Of a DNA stretch of 64,000 nt, positions 55,683-63,526 are shown in pieces. Source of the stretch: JARRKU01 sp963675565 (GTDB taxonomy: Bacteria > Desulfobacterota > Desulfobacteria > Desulfobacterales > Desulfosarcinaceae); assembly GCA_963675565.2 (NCBI GenBank), contig CAXXYD010000004.1, positions 2,790,001 to 2,854,000 on the forward strand, read 5' to 3'. Within the stretch, counting starts at the first letter, position 1. The number at the start of each line of letters is the position of its first letter. The position numbers and the translations under genes are program-made. Under the pieces are notes generated by a model. The model did no database searches. It saw only the letters and a list, made by a program, of their open reading frames with translations, and had not been told where the DNA came from.

Positions 55683-57095
55683 CTATTTGATGACATCTAT
55701 GGCCTTGTAGAACACCGGCAGCAAGCCGATGATGATAAAATAGACGATCACCCCGGCAACGACGCCGGTACCGAGCCCCCATCCCAAAGCCGGATTCCAG
55801 CGGACGTCCTGGATTTCCCGGTCTCGCATCTCGTGGTCCGCGGCACGTTCATCGGCCGTTTTGGGCACCATTTTCCAGCCGGGCCAGTTGTCCATGAACC
55901 AGTGGTGCACCAGCCAGATATTGATCAACCAGATGGTCGGGATCATTGGGAACTGCTGGGGATGCGAAAACCCTTTTTGAGTGCCTAAAAAATTGTGCGA
56001 CGTCTTATAGTAGAAAACATAGAGCAGAATGGCGGCAACGATTGTGATTGCCGTCCGGATGATAACATTCACCGGCATGCTGAACTTTTTGGGCCAGTTG
56101 TTGCAATAAAAGGTAATGAACAGGGCCGGCAACAGGAAGAACACCGCCATTTCGCCGACGTGCAGCCAGCGCCAATCCGGTGCAAAGTCTCTGCGGGTGC
56201 CGCGAATGGCCGGACCCCAGGTCAGTTCCTGAGCAAAATAGAGAAAGAAATGCATGGCAAAGGCAATGGCAATGATTCCGAAAAAGGCAGTCAGACGCCG
56301 CAGCCAGTTGCGTTTGATCAGATTGAACGGATAGCGCCCCCAGATGGTTTCAACCATCCAGACGGTGACCGTACAGCACATAATCCAGGAGACATGGAAA
56401 TTGCCGGAGACGGTATTGGCGAATTTTTCCCAATAGGGCGGCGCAATGGAGGTAAAGTACTGCCATGGGTAATACAAAATGCCCATGTGAGAATGCATGG
56501 TCATAAAATAGATGATGGTGCTCAGGAAAAAGGTCATCACCAAAATGCTGATCCCTTTGCCCGGTTGTTTTAAATCCTGCCAGGGGGCTTCCTCACAGGC
56601 AACTACCCAGGCCGGACTCAACCACGAAGCGATGGCCGCAAACATCAGGCATGCCAGGGCCGCGTATTCAATGGCAAAAAATTCCGTCACCCCCGGCAGT
56701 TTCATCAGCTGTCCGGGGTTGAAGTAGGCCAGGCCGAAATTTCCCAGAAGCCCTTCGAAAAACCCTTTGATCAGAACATAAAGAACGCCGTAGGAGACTG
56801 CGGTAAGGACAATTCCTTTTATCACCGGATGCGTTTTTTCGAGCCAGGTTCTTTTGAAAGGCCAGTAGTTAAATATATAGACCATCCAGATCAGCACGAT
56901 GAGCCACCAGCGGGTGTACATATAGCCCACATAAGGCGTATACATCCGCATCAGGCCGCGAGGATCCTGGAAAATCCACCAGGTTGCATAAAATATTACC
57001 AACGTGAATATCAGCGCGACGATGGCTGGAATCGGCTGTGGCCATCGAGCCACAAGATTACGCTCTTCCAAATAGTTGCCCCCGAAACGTTCCAT
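55683..57095 (-). CDS. Uncharacterised 11-helix membrane protein
   Basis: 470 residues from the ATG at 57095, with AAAGGAGG upstream. I count 11 hydrophobic segments (about 20-43, 62-82, 92-115, 138-168, 183-210, 228-252, 260-285, 314-337, 345-368, 388-406, 440-463). Aromatic and His residues are frequent at membrane edges (FMTMHSHMGILYYPW, WLVHHWFMDNWPG), which could bind metal or haem, but no family is recognised. It would be the transport or redox core of the gene set. The small gene before it lies 84 nt upstream, and the Tat-MBL gene follows after 43 nt. Confidence 0.72.
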   Translation of the reverse strand: MERFGGNYLEERNLVARWPQPIPAIVALIFTLVIFYATWWIFQDPRGLMRMYTPYVGYMYTRWWLIVLIWMVYIFNYWPFKRTWLEKTHPVIKGIVLTAVSYGVLYVLIKGFFEGLLGNFGLAYFNPGQLMKLPGVTEFFAIEYAALACLMFAAIASWLSPAWVVACEEAPWQDLKQPGKGISILVMTFFLSTIIYFMTMHSHMGILYYPWQYFTSIAPPYWEKFANTVSGNFHVSWIMCCTVTVWMVETIWGRYPFNLIKRNWLRRLTAFFGIIAIAFAMHFFLYFAQELTWGPAIRGTRRDFAPDWRWLHVGEMAVFFLLPALFITFYCNNWPKKFSMPVNVIIRTAITIVAAILLYVFYYKTSHNFLGTQKGFSHPQQFPMIPTIWLINIWLVHHWFMDNWPGWKMVPKTADERAADHEMRDREIQDVRWNPALGWGLGTGVVAGVIVYFIIIGLLPVFYKAIDVIK

Positions 57096-57179
57096 AACCG
57101 CCTCCTTTGGTGATGGTGAGTGCCTCCGTGTTATAAACAATGCTTCATAGCGATGTGGCCGATGAGAAAGGTACAAACG

Positions 57180-57422
57180 TCATATAGGCATTTTCCTCTC
57201 GCTTTGATCTTCCATCTGGACGATTTTGGTAAGCTGGGTGATATCCATCGTTCCGGGATCTATCCCCAGTGCCATAGCTTTTTGGAATAACTTTTTGGTA
57301 TCAAAACCTTTTGGCATAGGCGATTCAGGTTCGTAGAATGGGGACAAACAAAGGGGAATAGCTCCTGCGAGCCGAGTCATTTTCTGCAGGGCCTTGAATA
57401 AAAACTGTTTGCGAGAATACAT
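57180..57422 (-). CDS. Small protein, first gene of the MarR-divergent set
   Basis: 80 residues. GAGG lies 8 nt before the ATG. The N-terminus reads MYSRKQFLFKAL, which is Tat-like (S-R-x-F-L) but with Arg-Lys in place of Arg-Arg, then a hydrophobic stretch (AGAIPLCLSPFY). The mature part is charged, with no motif. It is preceded by the sigma-54-like promoter at 57497-57512. It may be a small secreted or membrane-tethered partner of the following membrane protein. Function unknown. Confidence 0.55.
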   Translation of the reverse strand: MYSRKQFLFKALQKMTRLAGAIPLCLSPFYEPESPMPKGFDTKKLFQKAMALGIDPGTMDITQLTKIVQMEDQSERKMPI

Positions 57423-57496
57423 GTCTAATCCTCACCATCTGCGATTTTTTAACCTGCTCCAGATGAAGTTGGGGTGGAGATTTTATTTTGAGCATT

Positions 57497-57512
57497 TGCA
57501 CGTAATGTGCCG
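57497..57512 (-). promoter_or_regulatory. Sigma-54-like promoter of the 51-57 kb gene set
   Basis: Read on the minus strand the sequence is CGGCACATTACGTGCA, keeping GG at -24 and GC at -12 of TGGCAC-N5-TTGCA with two mismatches at less critical positions. Transcription would start near 57486, about 64 nt before the first ATG. Weaker than the glnB promoter, but its place is right. A palindrome lies about 50 bp further upstream. Confidence 0.5.
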
Positions 57513-57556
57513 TTGCATCATAACGGTTTAATTGGTGTAATATGGGGTGTTCAATA

Positions 57557-57566
57557 CAACCGGTTG
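57557..57566. promoter_or_regulatory. Palindrome upstream of the gene set
   Basis: CAACCGGTTG is a perfect 10-bp palindrome about 70 bp upstream of the predicted start point of the minus-strand promoter. It could be an activator site for a sigma-54 enhancer-binding protein, or an operator of the adjacent MarR-type regulator. Only position and symmetry support this. Confidence 0.3.
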
Positions 57567-57827
57567 AAGGTATAATTTGGTGTGTTTGTTGCTCTTTTCA
57601 AAGAATTCAACGTGAACGGCGACGTTATTTAAAACCTTATGCCAAAAACAGTCATCGTGATGGTTTCGGTTTCAAGTGGACCGGTTTTTACAGGTAGCAA
57701 AAATAGTTGACGCCTTATCATTGTCTTCACAAAGGTTTCCATTTCCCGGTCGCACGATTATCTCACACATGTGAATCGGCATTGAAAACAACCTTTCTTG
57801 TGATTTTGGCGCAGCGAATAATCAGGA

Positions 57828-57858
57828 TTGACAAATCGGCGCAAGATGCTGGTATAGT
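57828..57858 (+). promoter_or_regulatory. Candidate marR promoter
   Basis: TTGACA (57828-57833) and TATAGT (57853-57858) are separated by 19 bases, longer than optimal. The transcript would begin about 80 nt before the TTG start of the MarR-type gene. Confidence 0.35.
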
Positions 57859-57945
57859 GCAGGGAATTTTGGTGTTCGGTGAATTGGCGATCCCGGCCTG
57901 GATTGATATCGGCCGCTTTTGCCCGGCAGCCAGGGAGAATGGCCA

Positions 57946-58446
57946 TTGACGTATAATGCCTCAATCAGTGACGATGTGCTGATCGCTTTGCGCCGTATTA
58001 TCCGGGCCATCGATCTGCATTCCAAATACCTGGTCAAGCATTTCGGGCTGACCGGCCCGCAGCTGATCATATTGAAAGAGGTGGTGGACCGCCAGGAGAT
58101 GTCCCTGAGCGAGATTGCCGCGGCGGTCAGTTTGAGCCATGCCACCCTCACCGGCATCACGGACCGGCTCTGGAAACGCAAGCTGATCACCAAGGAGCGC
58201 AGCGCTGTGGATCGGCGGCGGATGATGATTCGACCCACCGAGGCGTGTCGCAGGCTCATGGAAAGAACGCCTCCGCCCATGCAGGAATCTTTTATCGATG
58301 AGTTCAAAAAATTGCAGGACTGGGAGCAGTCCATGATTTTAAGCGGCCTTCAGCGGCTGGTTGGCATGATGGATGCCAGAGACCTGAAGGCTGAGCCCGT
58401 CCTGACGGCCGGCCCCATTGAAGCGCCGCCCGAGAACAACCTTTAA
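57946..58446 (+). CDS. MarR-family transcriptional regulator
   Basis: 166 residues from a TTG at 57946, which has AGGGAG 6-8 nt upstream. An in-frame TTG nine codons earlier lacks such a site. The winged helix-turn-helix has LSEIAAAVSLSHATLTGITDRLWKRKLITKERSAVDRRRMMIRPT, with the conserved DxR-x5-PT-like wing end. It is divergent from the membrane/MBL/CobW/DsrE set and separated by a 0.5-kb region with promoter-like sequences. By position it is the likely regulator of that set, though a ligand is not evident. Confidence 0.85.
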   Translation: MTYNASISDDVLIALRRIIRAIDLHSKYLVKHFGLTGPQLIILKEVVDRQEMSLSEIAAAVSLSHATLTGITDRLWKRKLITKERSAVDRRRMMIRPTEACRRLMERTPPPMQESFIDEFKKLQDWEQSMILSGLQRLVGMMDARDLKAEPVLTAGPIEAPPENNL

Positions 58447-58474
58447 AGGCCATTTCCCCACCGGCAGATTGGAT

Positions 58475-59098
58475 TCAGAAATTTCGCCGGATACCGCGCG
58501 GTGCGGCGTCCGCTTCCTTTTCGCCGTAAAAGGATTTGAGAATGGCTGATATCAATTCGGATCGACGGATGGGGTCCCGCAAAAATGGTTCGATGATCCT
58601 GGAGAGGTTTTTGATGAATATGGACCGGTTTTCTCCCGGCTGGCCGCTGATGGCCGGCGCGTTTTTAAACGGATGATCGAATGAGATGATGATGGGGCAG
58701 GTGCTGAAGAATCCGTTTTCTTGGGCCAGCAGCGCATTTTGTTTGATTACGCAGTCCCGGATGGTGCGCTCGGCGGACCGATACGCTGCAACCGATTCCC
58801 GGATCTGGTCGATGTCTTTATGCAGGATCATGAAGCCGTCGTCTATTTTTTCAAGCACTTTTTTGACGGTTGTTTCGGGAAGCAGCTCTTTCAATTTTCG
58901 ATAGATCGCCAGCCTTGCCGTTTTGAACCGGGAGAGCCGCTCGAGCTGGTCGCTTGAAAACCAGGCGTTGCCGGTCAGGCCGGGGGCGATGGTATCATTC
59001 GGGTTGCCTACGGAAAGGTTTTTGAACTGGCGTTCTTCAGGGATATAGCCCGCTTCGATGCTCTTGATCAGTTCGTCCACACTCCGTTGCGCTTTCAT
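58475..59098 (-). CDS. Hypothetical protein
   Basis: 207 residues, mostly helical. AAGGA lies 6 nt before the ATG. It converges with the marR-like gene, which ends 28 nt away. Conserved-looking features are PGLTGNAWFSS near residue 40 and DHPFKNAPAISGQPGENRSIF near residue 140, but I recognise no family. A signal peptide or membrane segment is absent. Function unknown. Confidence 0.65.
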   Translation of the reverse strand: MKAQRSVDELIKSIEAGYIPEERQFKNLSVGNPNDTIAPGLTGNAWFSSDQLERLSRFKTARLAIYRKLKELLPETTVKKVLEKIDDGFMILHKDIDQIRESVAAYRSAERTIRDCVIKQNALLAQENGFFSTCPIIISFDHPFKNAPAISGQPGENRSIFIKNLSRIIEPFLRDPIRRSELISAILKSFYGEKEADAAPRGIRRNF

Positions 59099-59350
59099 CG
59101 GTTTTCCTTATCACGGAAACGGCAGGTTGATTTTGGGTGTCATACACCGATTGGGGCGGTTTCTCAAGTCCGAATAGAACGCATTTTTGGCGGGTTTTCG
59201 GGCAGGGGCAATCATGCCGTGTTTGTGGCGACTTCAGAACGCCACCCAGTAGGCGGCGCTGAATCCGGAACGGCAAAGCCCGCCGGCTTTCAGCTGGCGG
59301 GGCTGAGCCGGGGCCGATGTTGCGCATCCGTTACGCCTGGCGGTCCGGTT

Positions 59351-59545
59351 TCATCCCGCCCGGCCGTCATCGCAGGGTTCGTCATCCATGTCCCAGCGGG
59401 AGTGCTCGGCCGTTGCGGACAGGGTGCATTGATCCATTGGGATATTTTTCATCGGCTTTCCGCAACATTCCGGCGGGGTCGCGCCGTCTTTTAACAGTAT
59501 TTCGCCGTTACATTGGTCGCATCGATAAGCGATGTCATTGGCCAT
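59351..59545 (-). CDS. Desulforedoxin-like small zinc/iron protein
   Basis: 64 residues, with AGGAGG upstream. The N-terminal region YRCDQCNGEILLKDGATPPECCGKPM has the C-x2-C ... C-C spacing of desulforedoxin and of the N-terminal domain of desulfoferrodoxin. That fold binds one Fe or Zn by four Cys. The short acidic C-terminal tail is unrelated. It is upstream (in transcription terms downstream) of the cupin gene, 33 nt apart, so the two are probably cotranscribed. A role in oxidative or metal stress is possible. Confidence 0.72.
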   Translation of the reverse strand: MANDIAYRCDQCNGEILLKDGATPPECCGKPMKNIPMDQCTLSATAEHSRWDMDDEPCDDGRAG

Positions 59546-59578
59546 GGGTTCCTCCTGGTCGGGTTGTGAGGTAGGTTT

Positions 59579-59926
59579 TCATTGGTGGCCTTCCTTGGGA
59601 ACGATACAGATAAAACGGAATACGCCGTCACCCGTATTCTTAAACTGATGTTCGGTGTTGGCCGGGACATAGGCAAAGGCGCCTTTTTCCACCGGGTGTT
59701 CTTTGCCGTCTATGGAGAGCACCCCGTTGCCGTCCACCATGTAATTGATGTGCGGCCAGTCGTGCTTGTGCCGGGGGGAATAGCCGTCAGGGCCCAGTTC
59801 GATGATGCGCATGACATGGTCGGACCAGCCCTGCAGGGGGCCGACGAGTACTTTCATGGCGGCGTTCTTGACTTCCAGGCTCTCAATTGGATTGGCGGAG
59901 ACCAGGTGTTCATTGGATACAATCAT
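59579..59926 (-). CDS. Cupin-domain protein
   Basis: 115 residues with a single cupin barrel. The first motif is GYSPRHKHDWPHINYMVDG (metal-binding His residues) and the second is YVPANTEHQFKNTGD. Such proteins are metal-dependent enzymes or binding proteins, and no specific substrate is evident. GAGGG lies 5 nt upstream of the ATG. It is followed by the desulforedoxin-like gene on the same strand. Confidence 0.85.
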   Translation of the reverse strand: MIVSNEHLVSANPIESLEVKNAAMKVLVGPLQGWSDHVMRIIELGPDGYSPRHKHDWPHINYMVDGNGVLSIDGKEHPVEKGAFAYVPANTEHQFKNTGDGVFRFICIVPKEGHQ

Positions 59927-60064
59927 ATTGCCCTCGCTTCGTCATTGTTTTAGTATGGCCAAACTTAAGACTTATCCGGCCGGAATCAAGTCAGGAAATG
60001 GATGATCCACGGCTCGCTGGATGATTGACGGGTGGCCCCAAATGGTATAGAACCATTTACGCGT

Positions 60065-60140
60065 GGGGATGTAGCTCAGCTGGGAGAGCGCGGCGTTCGC
60101 AACGCCGAGGTCGAGGGTTCGAATCCCTTCATCTCCACCA
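60065..60140 (+). tRNA. tRNA-Ala(CGC)
   Basis: 76 nt ending in CCA. Acceptor arms GGGGATG and CATCTCC pair, with the D-arm GCTCAGCTGGGAGAGC and T-arm GGGTTCGAATCCC. The anticodon in the loop TTCGCAA is CGC. A terminator follows at 60184. Confidence 0.93.
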
Positions 60141-60183
60141 AAACAAAAACCGGACTTTATATCCGCACAGAGCACCGCCAGCC

Positions 60184-60222
60184 AAAGCCCCCGCCCGGAT
60201 GAACCGGGCACAGGGGCTTTTT
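60184..60222 (+). terminator. Rho-independent terminator after tRNA-Ala
   Basis: AAAGCCCC-CG-CCCGG and CCGGG-CA-CAGGGGCTTTTT form a long hairpin with a short T tract (with two small internal bulges). It lies 44 nt after tRNA-Ala. Confidence 0.75.
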
Positions 60223-60224
60223 CA

Positions 60225-60574
60225 TATCGGACCCGCGGGTGCTAGTTGACGCGCTCTAATTTGCGCTTGCACTTGGGGCAATTCAGGCCACCGCCGCAAC
60301 CCCTATTATAAGACATGTTTGTGGAAATCACCGTCGCGAATCAGCCGCCGTCATCCGGATTTAATGTCGTGGTCTGCACCAAACGGTGTTGCGGTGCACC
60401 GGGATGGGTCTGATTCAGCTTCGGGGAATGGGGTTTCGAGGTGACTTTCCGTCTCGGACAAGTCGTTCGATTGTGCAGTGCAACACACTCCTGATCCGGG
60501 CGGCAGGGGTTCGAATCCCCTCTGGGCTGCCGTTTTTTGCCGGGGCACGGTACCCACGGGGCCGGTCGGTCCGG
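60225..60574. other. Gene-less region with a tRNA-like T-arm
   Basis: No gene is supported. Near 60508-60530 the sequence AGGGGTTCGAATCCCCT forms a perfect T-arm-like hairpin, but I found no matching acceptor, D-arm or anticodon arm upstream and no CCA after it. It may be a remnant of an inserted or deleted tRNA. GC-rich inverted repeats are scattered around it. Confidence 0.35.
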
Positions 60575-63100
60575 CTATTTCTCCTGCGGGTTTTGAACCA
60601 CCTTTTTCAACACGGCGGAAAGCGCTGCCACGGTGAACGGTTTCTGAATAAAGCTTTCGGCGCCGTTGTCGAGGATGTCCCGTGCCGGGCCGTCCAAAGA
60701 AAAGCCGCTGCACACCACCACTTTTAGATCGGGGCGGGCGGCCATCAGTTCGGGATAGATCACGCTGCCATCCATATCAGGCAGGATGACGTCCAGCAGG
60801 GCAAAGTCAATGGGCCCCCCGTATTGCTGCGCAATCCGGACGGCCTCCTTTCCGGATTTGGCTTCCAGAACATGGTAGCCCAGCTTTTCGACAATGGCGC
60901 GGTTGACCTCCATGACAAGGTGTTCGTCTTCCACCACCAGTGCCGTTCCGTGCCGTTTCCGGGTGCCGGTTTCCACCGCGGCCTGGGCGCCAGTCTCTTT
61001 GACCTGGGTTCCGGGCAGGTAAATGGAAACCGTTGTCCCTTTTCCCGGCAAGGTATCGACGTAAACAAAGCCGCTGTGTTTTTTGACGATGCCGTAAACC
61101 GCCGCCATTCCAAGGCCCCGCCCCTGAAATTTAGTGGTGAAAAAAGGCTCGAAGATGCGCTCGCGGGTCTGGGCATCCATGCCCTTGCCGTTGTCGGCTA
61201 TTTTGAGCAGTACGTGGCGACCGGGCTTGAGTCCCGGACAGTCGCGGCAATCATCTGCCGACACCTCGACATTGCGCAGACTGACTCGGACGGTGCCCTG
61301 GTTTTCCATGGCCTCGGAAGCGTTGGACAGGATGGCGGCCAGCAGCATCTGCATCTGGGTCAAGTCGACCTCGATGTGGTCGGTGGCTTCATCCAGGTCC
61401 GTTTCCAGTTCCACATAGGGCGCCATACTGTGTTGGACAATTCGCAGGGTATCGGTCATGAACTGATGGGCCGATACCATTTGCGTCTGGAACTTTCCGC
61501 CCCGGGCGTAGGCCAGCAGCTGGCCGGTGAGCTGCACCATTTTTTGACCGGCCTGGTTGATGGGTTCTACGTATATATGGAGTTTGGCATCGTGCAGCCC
61601 GTCCATCTGGATCAGTTCGAGGTTTCCCAGGATGACGGCCAGTGCATTGTTGAACTGATGTGCAATGCCGCCGGCCAGCGTCGCGATGGCTTCCATTTTT
61701 TGCGCCTGTTGAAGCCGGGAGGACAAGCGGCTGCGTTCTATTTCGGATTTCTGGGACGCGGTGACATCCACCGCGAAGGCCAGCGCACCGTCATAGTTGC
61801 CGCTGTCGTCGTATCGGGCAATAGCGCTGAGCAGAACGCAAATGCATTCTTTTTTCCGGTTTAAAAATTGGCAGGCGCGATTTTCCATTTTGCCGGATTG
61901 ATAAAATTGGGGCAGGAAAATTTCGAGGGCGTTGCGGCGGCTCTCTTCGGTCAGAAAATCGAGAACCGGATGGCCGATAATTTCATCGCGTCGATATCCG
62001 AGGGTTTCCATCCACATGTTGCTGGCGCTGGTGATTCTATCCTCCCGGTCCATTGAGCAGAGCATGACCGGCGCATTGTTATACAATTCCTTATATTGCT
62101 CTTCGCTGCGTTGCAGGGCTTTTTCAGTGCGTTTTTCCCGGGTCACGTCGCGTCCACAGCCCACGGTGCCGATCAACTGGCCTTCAGGTCCCCAGAAAGG
62201 GGCTTTATGGACATCCAGTATCAGGTTCTGGTTGCGAACCAACCCCTCCTCGATAAACCGGCCGGCGGTTTTGTTCTGTTTGACGATATCGTCTGAATTG
62301 ACGCAGATTTCACCGAAAGTATGCAGGTGACCGGCATTGCGTTCCCGCTCGGCAAAAAACAGATCTGTTTTGCCAATGGCATTGTCCGGATGCCTGCACT
62401 TGATCAGTTTGTCGCATATGGCCTGGTTGGCGAACAGGTAACGGTCCTGCAGGTCCTTGGCCCATAGCAGATCCGGCACATTGTCGGCCAGCAGGCGCAT
62501 CATCTTATAGAGTTCCTGATATTCGCCCCGGCTCTGATGCAGGGCCTTGTCCATCTTCAGGCGTTCCTCTTCCAGGGACAACGCCTTGGCCAGCATGGAT
62601 ATCAGATATTGGTGGGTGTCGCTGAATGTGCGCACCCGGGTGTCCATTACAGCCAGGGAGCCGAGAACGGTGTCGCTGCAGATGACCGGGTGTCCCAGGT
62701 AGGTCCTGATTCCACATAGCCTGACGTAAGGGTCGGATTGCTGATAAACGGTCTTTGAAATGTCCTCGATAACAACCGGCTGCTCACCGCCCTGAATGGT
62801 GGCTTCATAGCAGATGTGACCACTTGCCGGAGTTTGGCGGGGAAAATCGGAAGGCAGGTTGTATCCGGCCCAGTTGACCAGGGAGGCTGATTTGTTGTCC
62901 AGCCGGTTGTACAGGGAACAGGCGCCGTCCAGAATTTTGCATGCCTGGGCCACGATGGTCCGGATATTTTGCCTCGGATCGGTGCCGAGAAGATCGAACA
63001 GGTGGCCCAGCCTTCTGATTTGATTTTTCTGGTCCGATTCAATTTCTGTGGCGTCGCAGGCAAGCGCATCACGACGTTTGGTCGAAAAATCTGAGCCCAT
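60575..63100 (-). CDS. Large GAF-PAS-PAS hybrid histidine kinase with receiver
   Basis: 841 residues, no membrane segment. In order: GAF domain (about 35-175), two PAS domains (about 205-325 and 335-460), phosphoacceptor helix GGIAHQFNNALAVILGNLEL, ATPase domain (KIADNGKGMDAQTRERIFEPF, GRGLGMAAVYGIVKKHSG), and a C-terminal receiver (FALLDVILPDMDGS, FIQKPF). The residue after the phosphorylated His is Gln, where Asp/Glu is common. It is an orphan with no adjacent response regulator. Confidence 0.88.
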   Translation of the reverse strand: MGSDFSTKRRDALACDATEIESDQKNQIRRLGHLFDLLGTDPRQNIRTIVAQACKILDGACSLYNRLDNKSASLVNWAGYNLPSDFPRQTPASGHICYEATIQGGEQPVVIEDISKTVYQQSDPYVRLCGIRTYLGHPVICSDTVLGSLAVMDTRVRTFSDTHQYLISMLAKALSLEEERLKMDKALHQSRGEYQELYKMMRLLADNVPDLLWAKDLQDRYLFANQAICDKLIKCRHPDNAIGKTDLFFAERERNAGHLHTFGEICVNSDDIVKQNKTAGRFIEEGLVRNQNLILDVHKAPFWGPEGQLIGTVGCGRDVTREKRTEKALQRSEEQYKELYNNAPVMLCSMDREDRITSASNMWMETLGYRRDEIIGHPVLDFLTEESRRNALEIFLPQFYQSGKMENRACQFLNRKKECICVLLSAIARYDDSGNYDGALAFAVDVTASQKSEIERSRLSSRLQQAQKMEAIATLAGGIAHQFNNALAVILGNLELIQMDGLHDAKLHIYVEPINQAGQKMVQLTGQLLAYARGGKFQTQMVSAHQFMTDTLRIVQHSMAPYVELETDLDEATDHIEVDLTQMQMLLAAILSNASEAMENQGTVRVSLRNVEVSADDCRDCPGLKPGRHVLLKIADNGKGMDAQTRERIFEPFFTTKFQGRGLGMAAVYGIVKKHSGFVYVDTLPGKGTTVSIYLPGTQVKETGAQAAVETGTRKRHGTALVVEDEHLVMEVNRAIVEKLGYHVLEAKSGKEAVRIAQQYGGPIDFALLDVILPDMDGSVIYPELMAARPDLKVVVCSGFSLDGPARDILDNGAESFIQKPFTVAALSAVLKKVVQNPQEK

Positions 63101-63526
63101 TTGAAATCCTCCTGCAGATCAACGCAGCTTTTCACTCTGAGTGTTTTCTGCCACAAGAAGCGTATCAACGCATGTTTTCGGGGGGCCTTCCATTAACTTT
63201 GGGATCTATCTATACGGCTAACCGATTAGCCCAATTCGAGCGGGGGGCTTGATTGTGTCATTCCGAAGCGGGAGCCGATCCATCCCCATTCATATGTGTT
63301 CAATGGGGCCGCAATATTGGTCGAGCGGACAATGCCTCGGAGCTTATCTTGGCAAACGTGCAATGGTTAATCCCATTTTCTAAACTGATTGAATACATTT
63401 GTAAAGGATCGTTTGGTCCGCTTTTTCGATTTGGGTTTACACATTGCCTGTTTCGTGGCATTTTTTGGTTTGGCTGGCGCTGTGCCGGTATTTAACGACG
63501 TGTTTTGGGACACTGGCGAGGTGATG
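63101..63526. other. Divergent intergenic region, kinase to FAA hydrolase
   Basis: Contains no supported gene. It must carry the promoters of both flanking genes, but I see no clear sigma-70 or sigma-54 elements. Confidence 0.35.

Larger units (their letters stand above)
57423..57945. other. Regulatory intergenic region between the novel gene set and the marR-like gene
   Basis: This 0.52-kb region lies between divergently transcribed genes. It holds the sigma-54-like promoter at 57497-57512 (minus strand), a perfect 10-bp palindrome CAACCGGTTG at 57557-57566, and a TTGACA-N19-TATAGT candidate for the marR-like gene at 57828-57858. No coding sequence fits. Confidence 0.5.
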
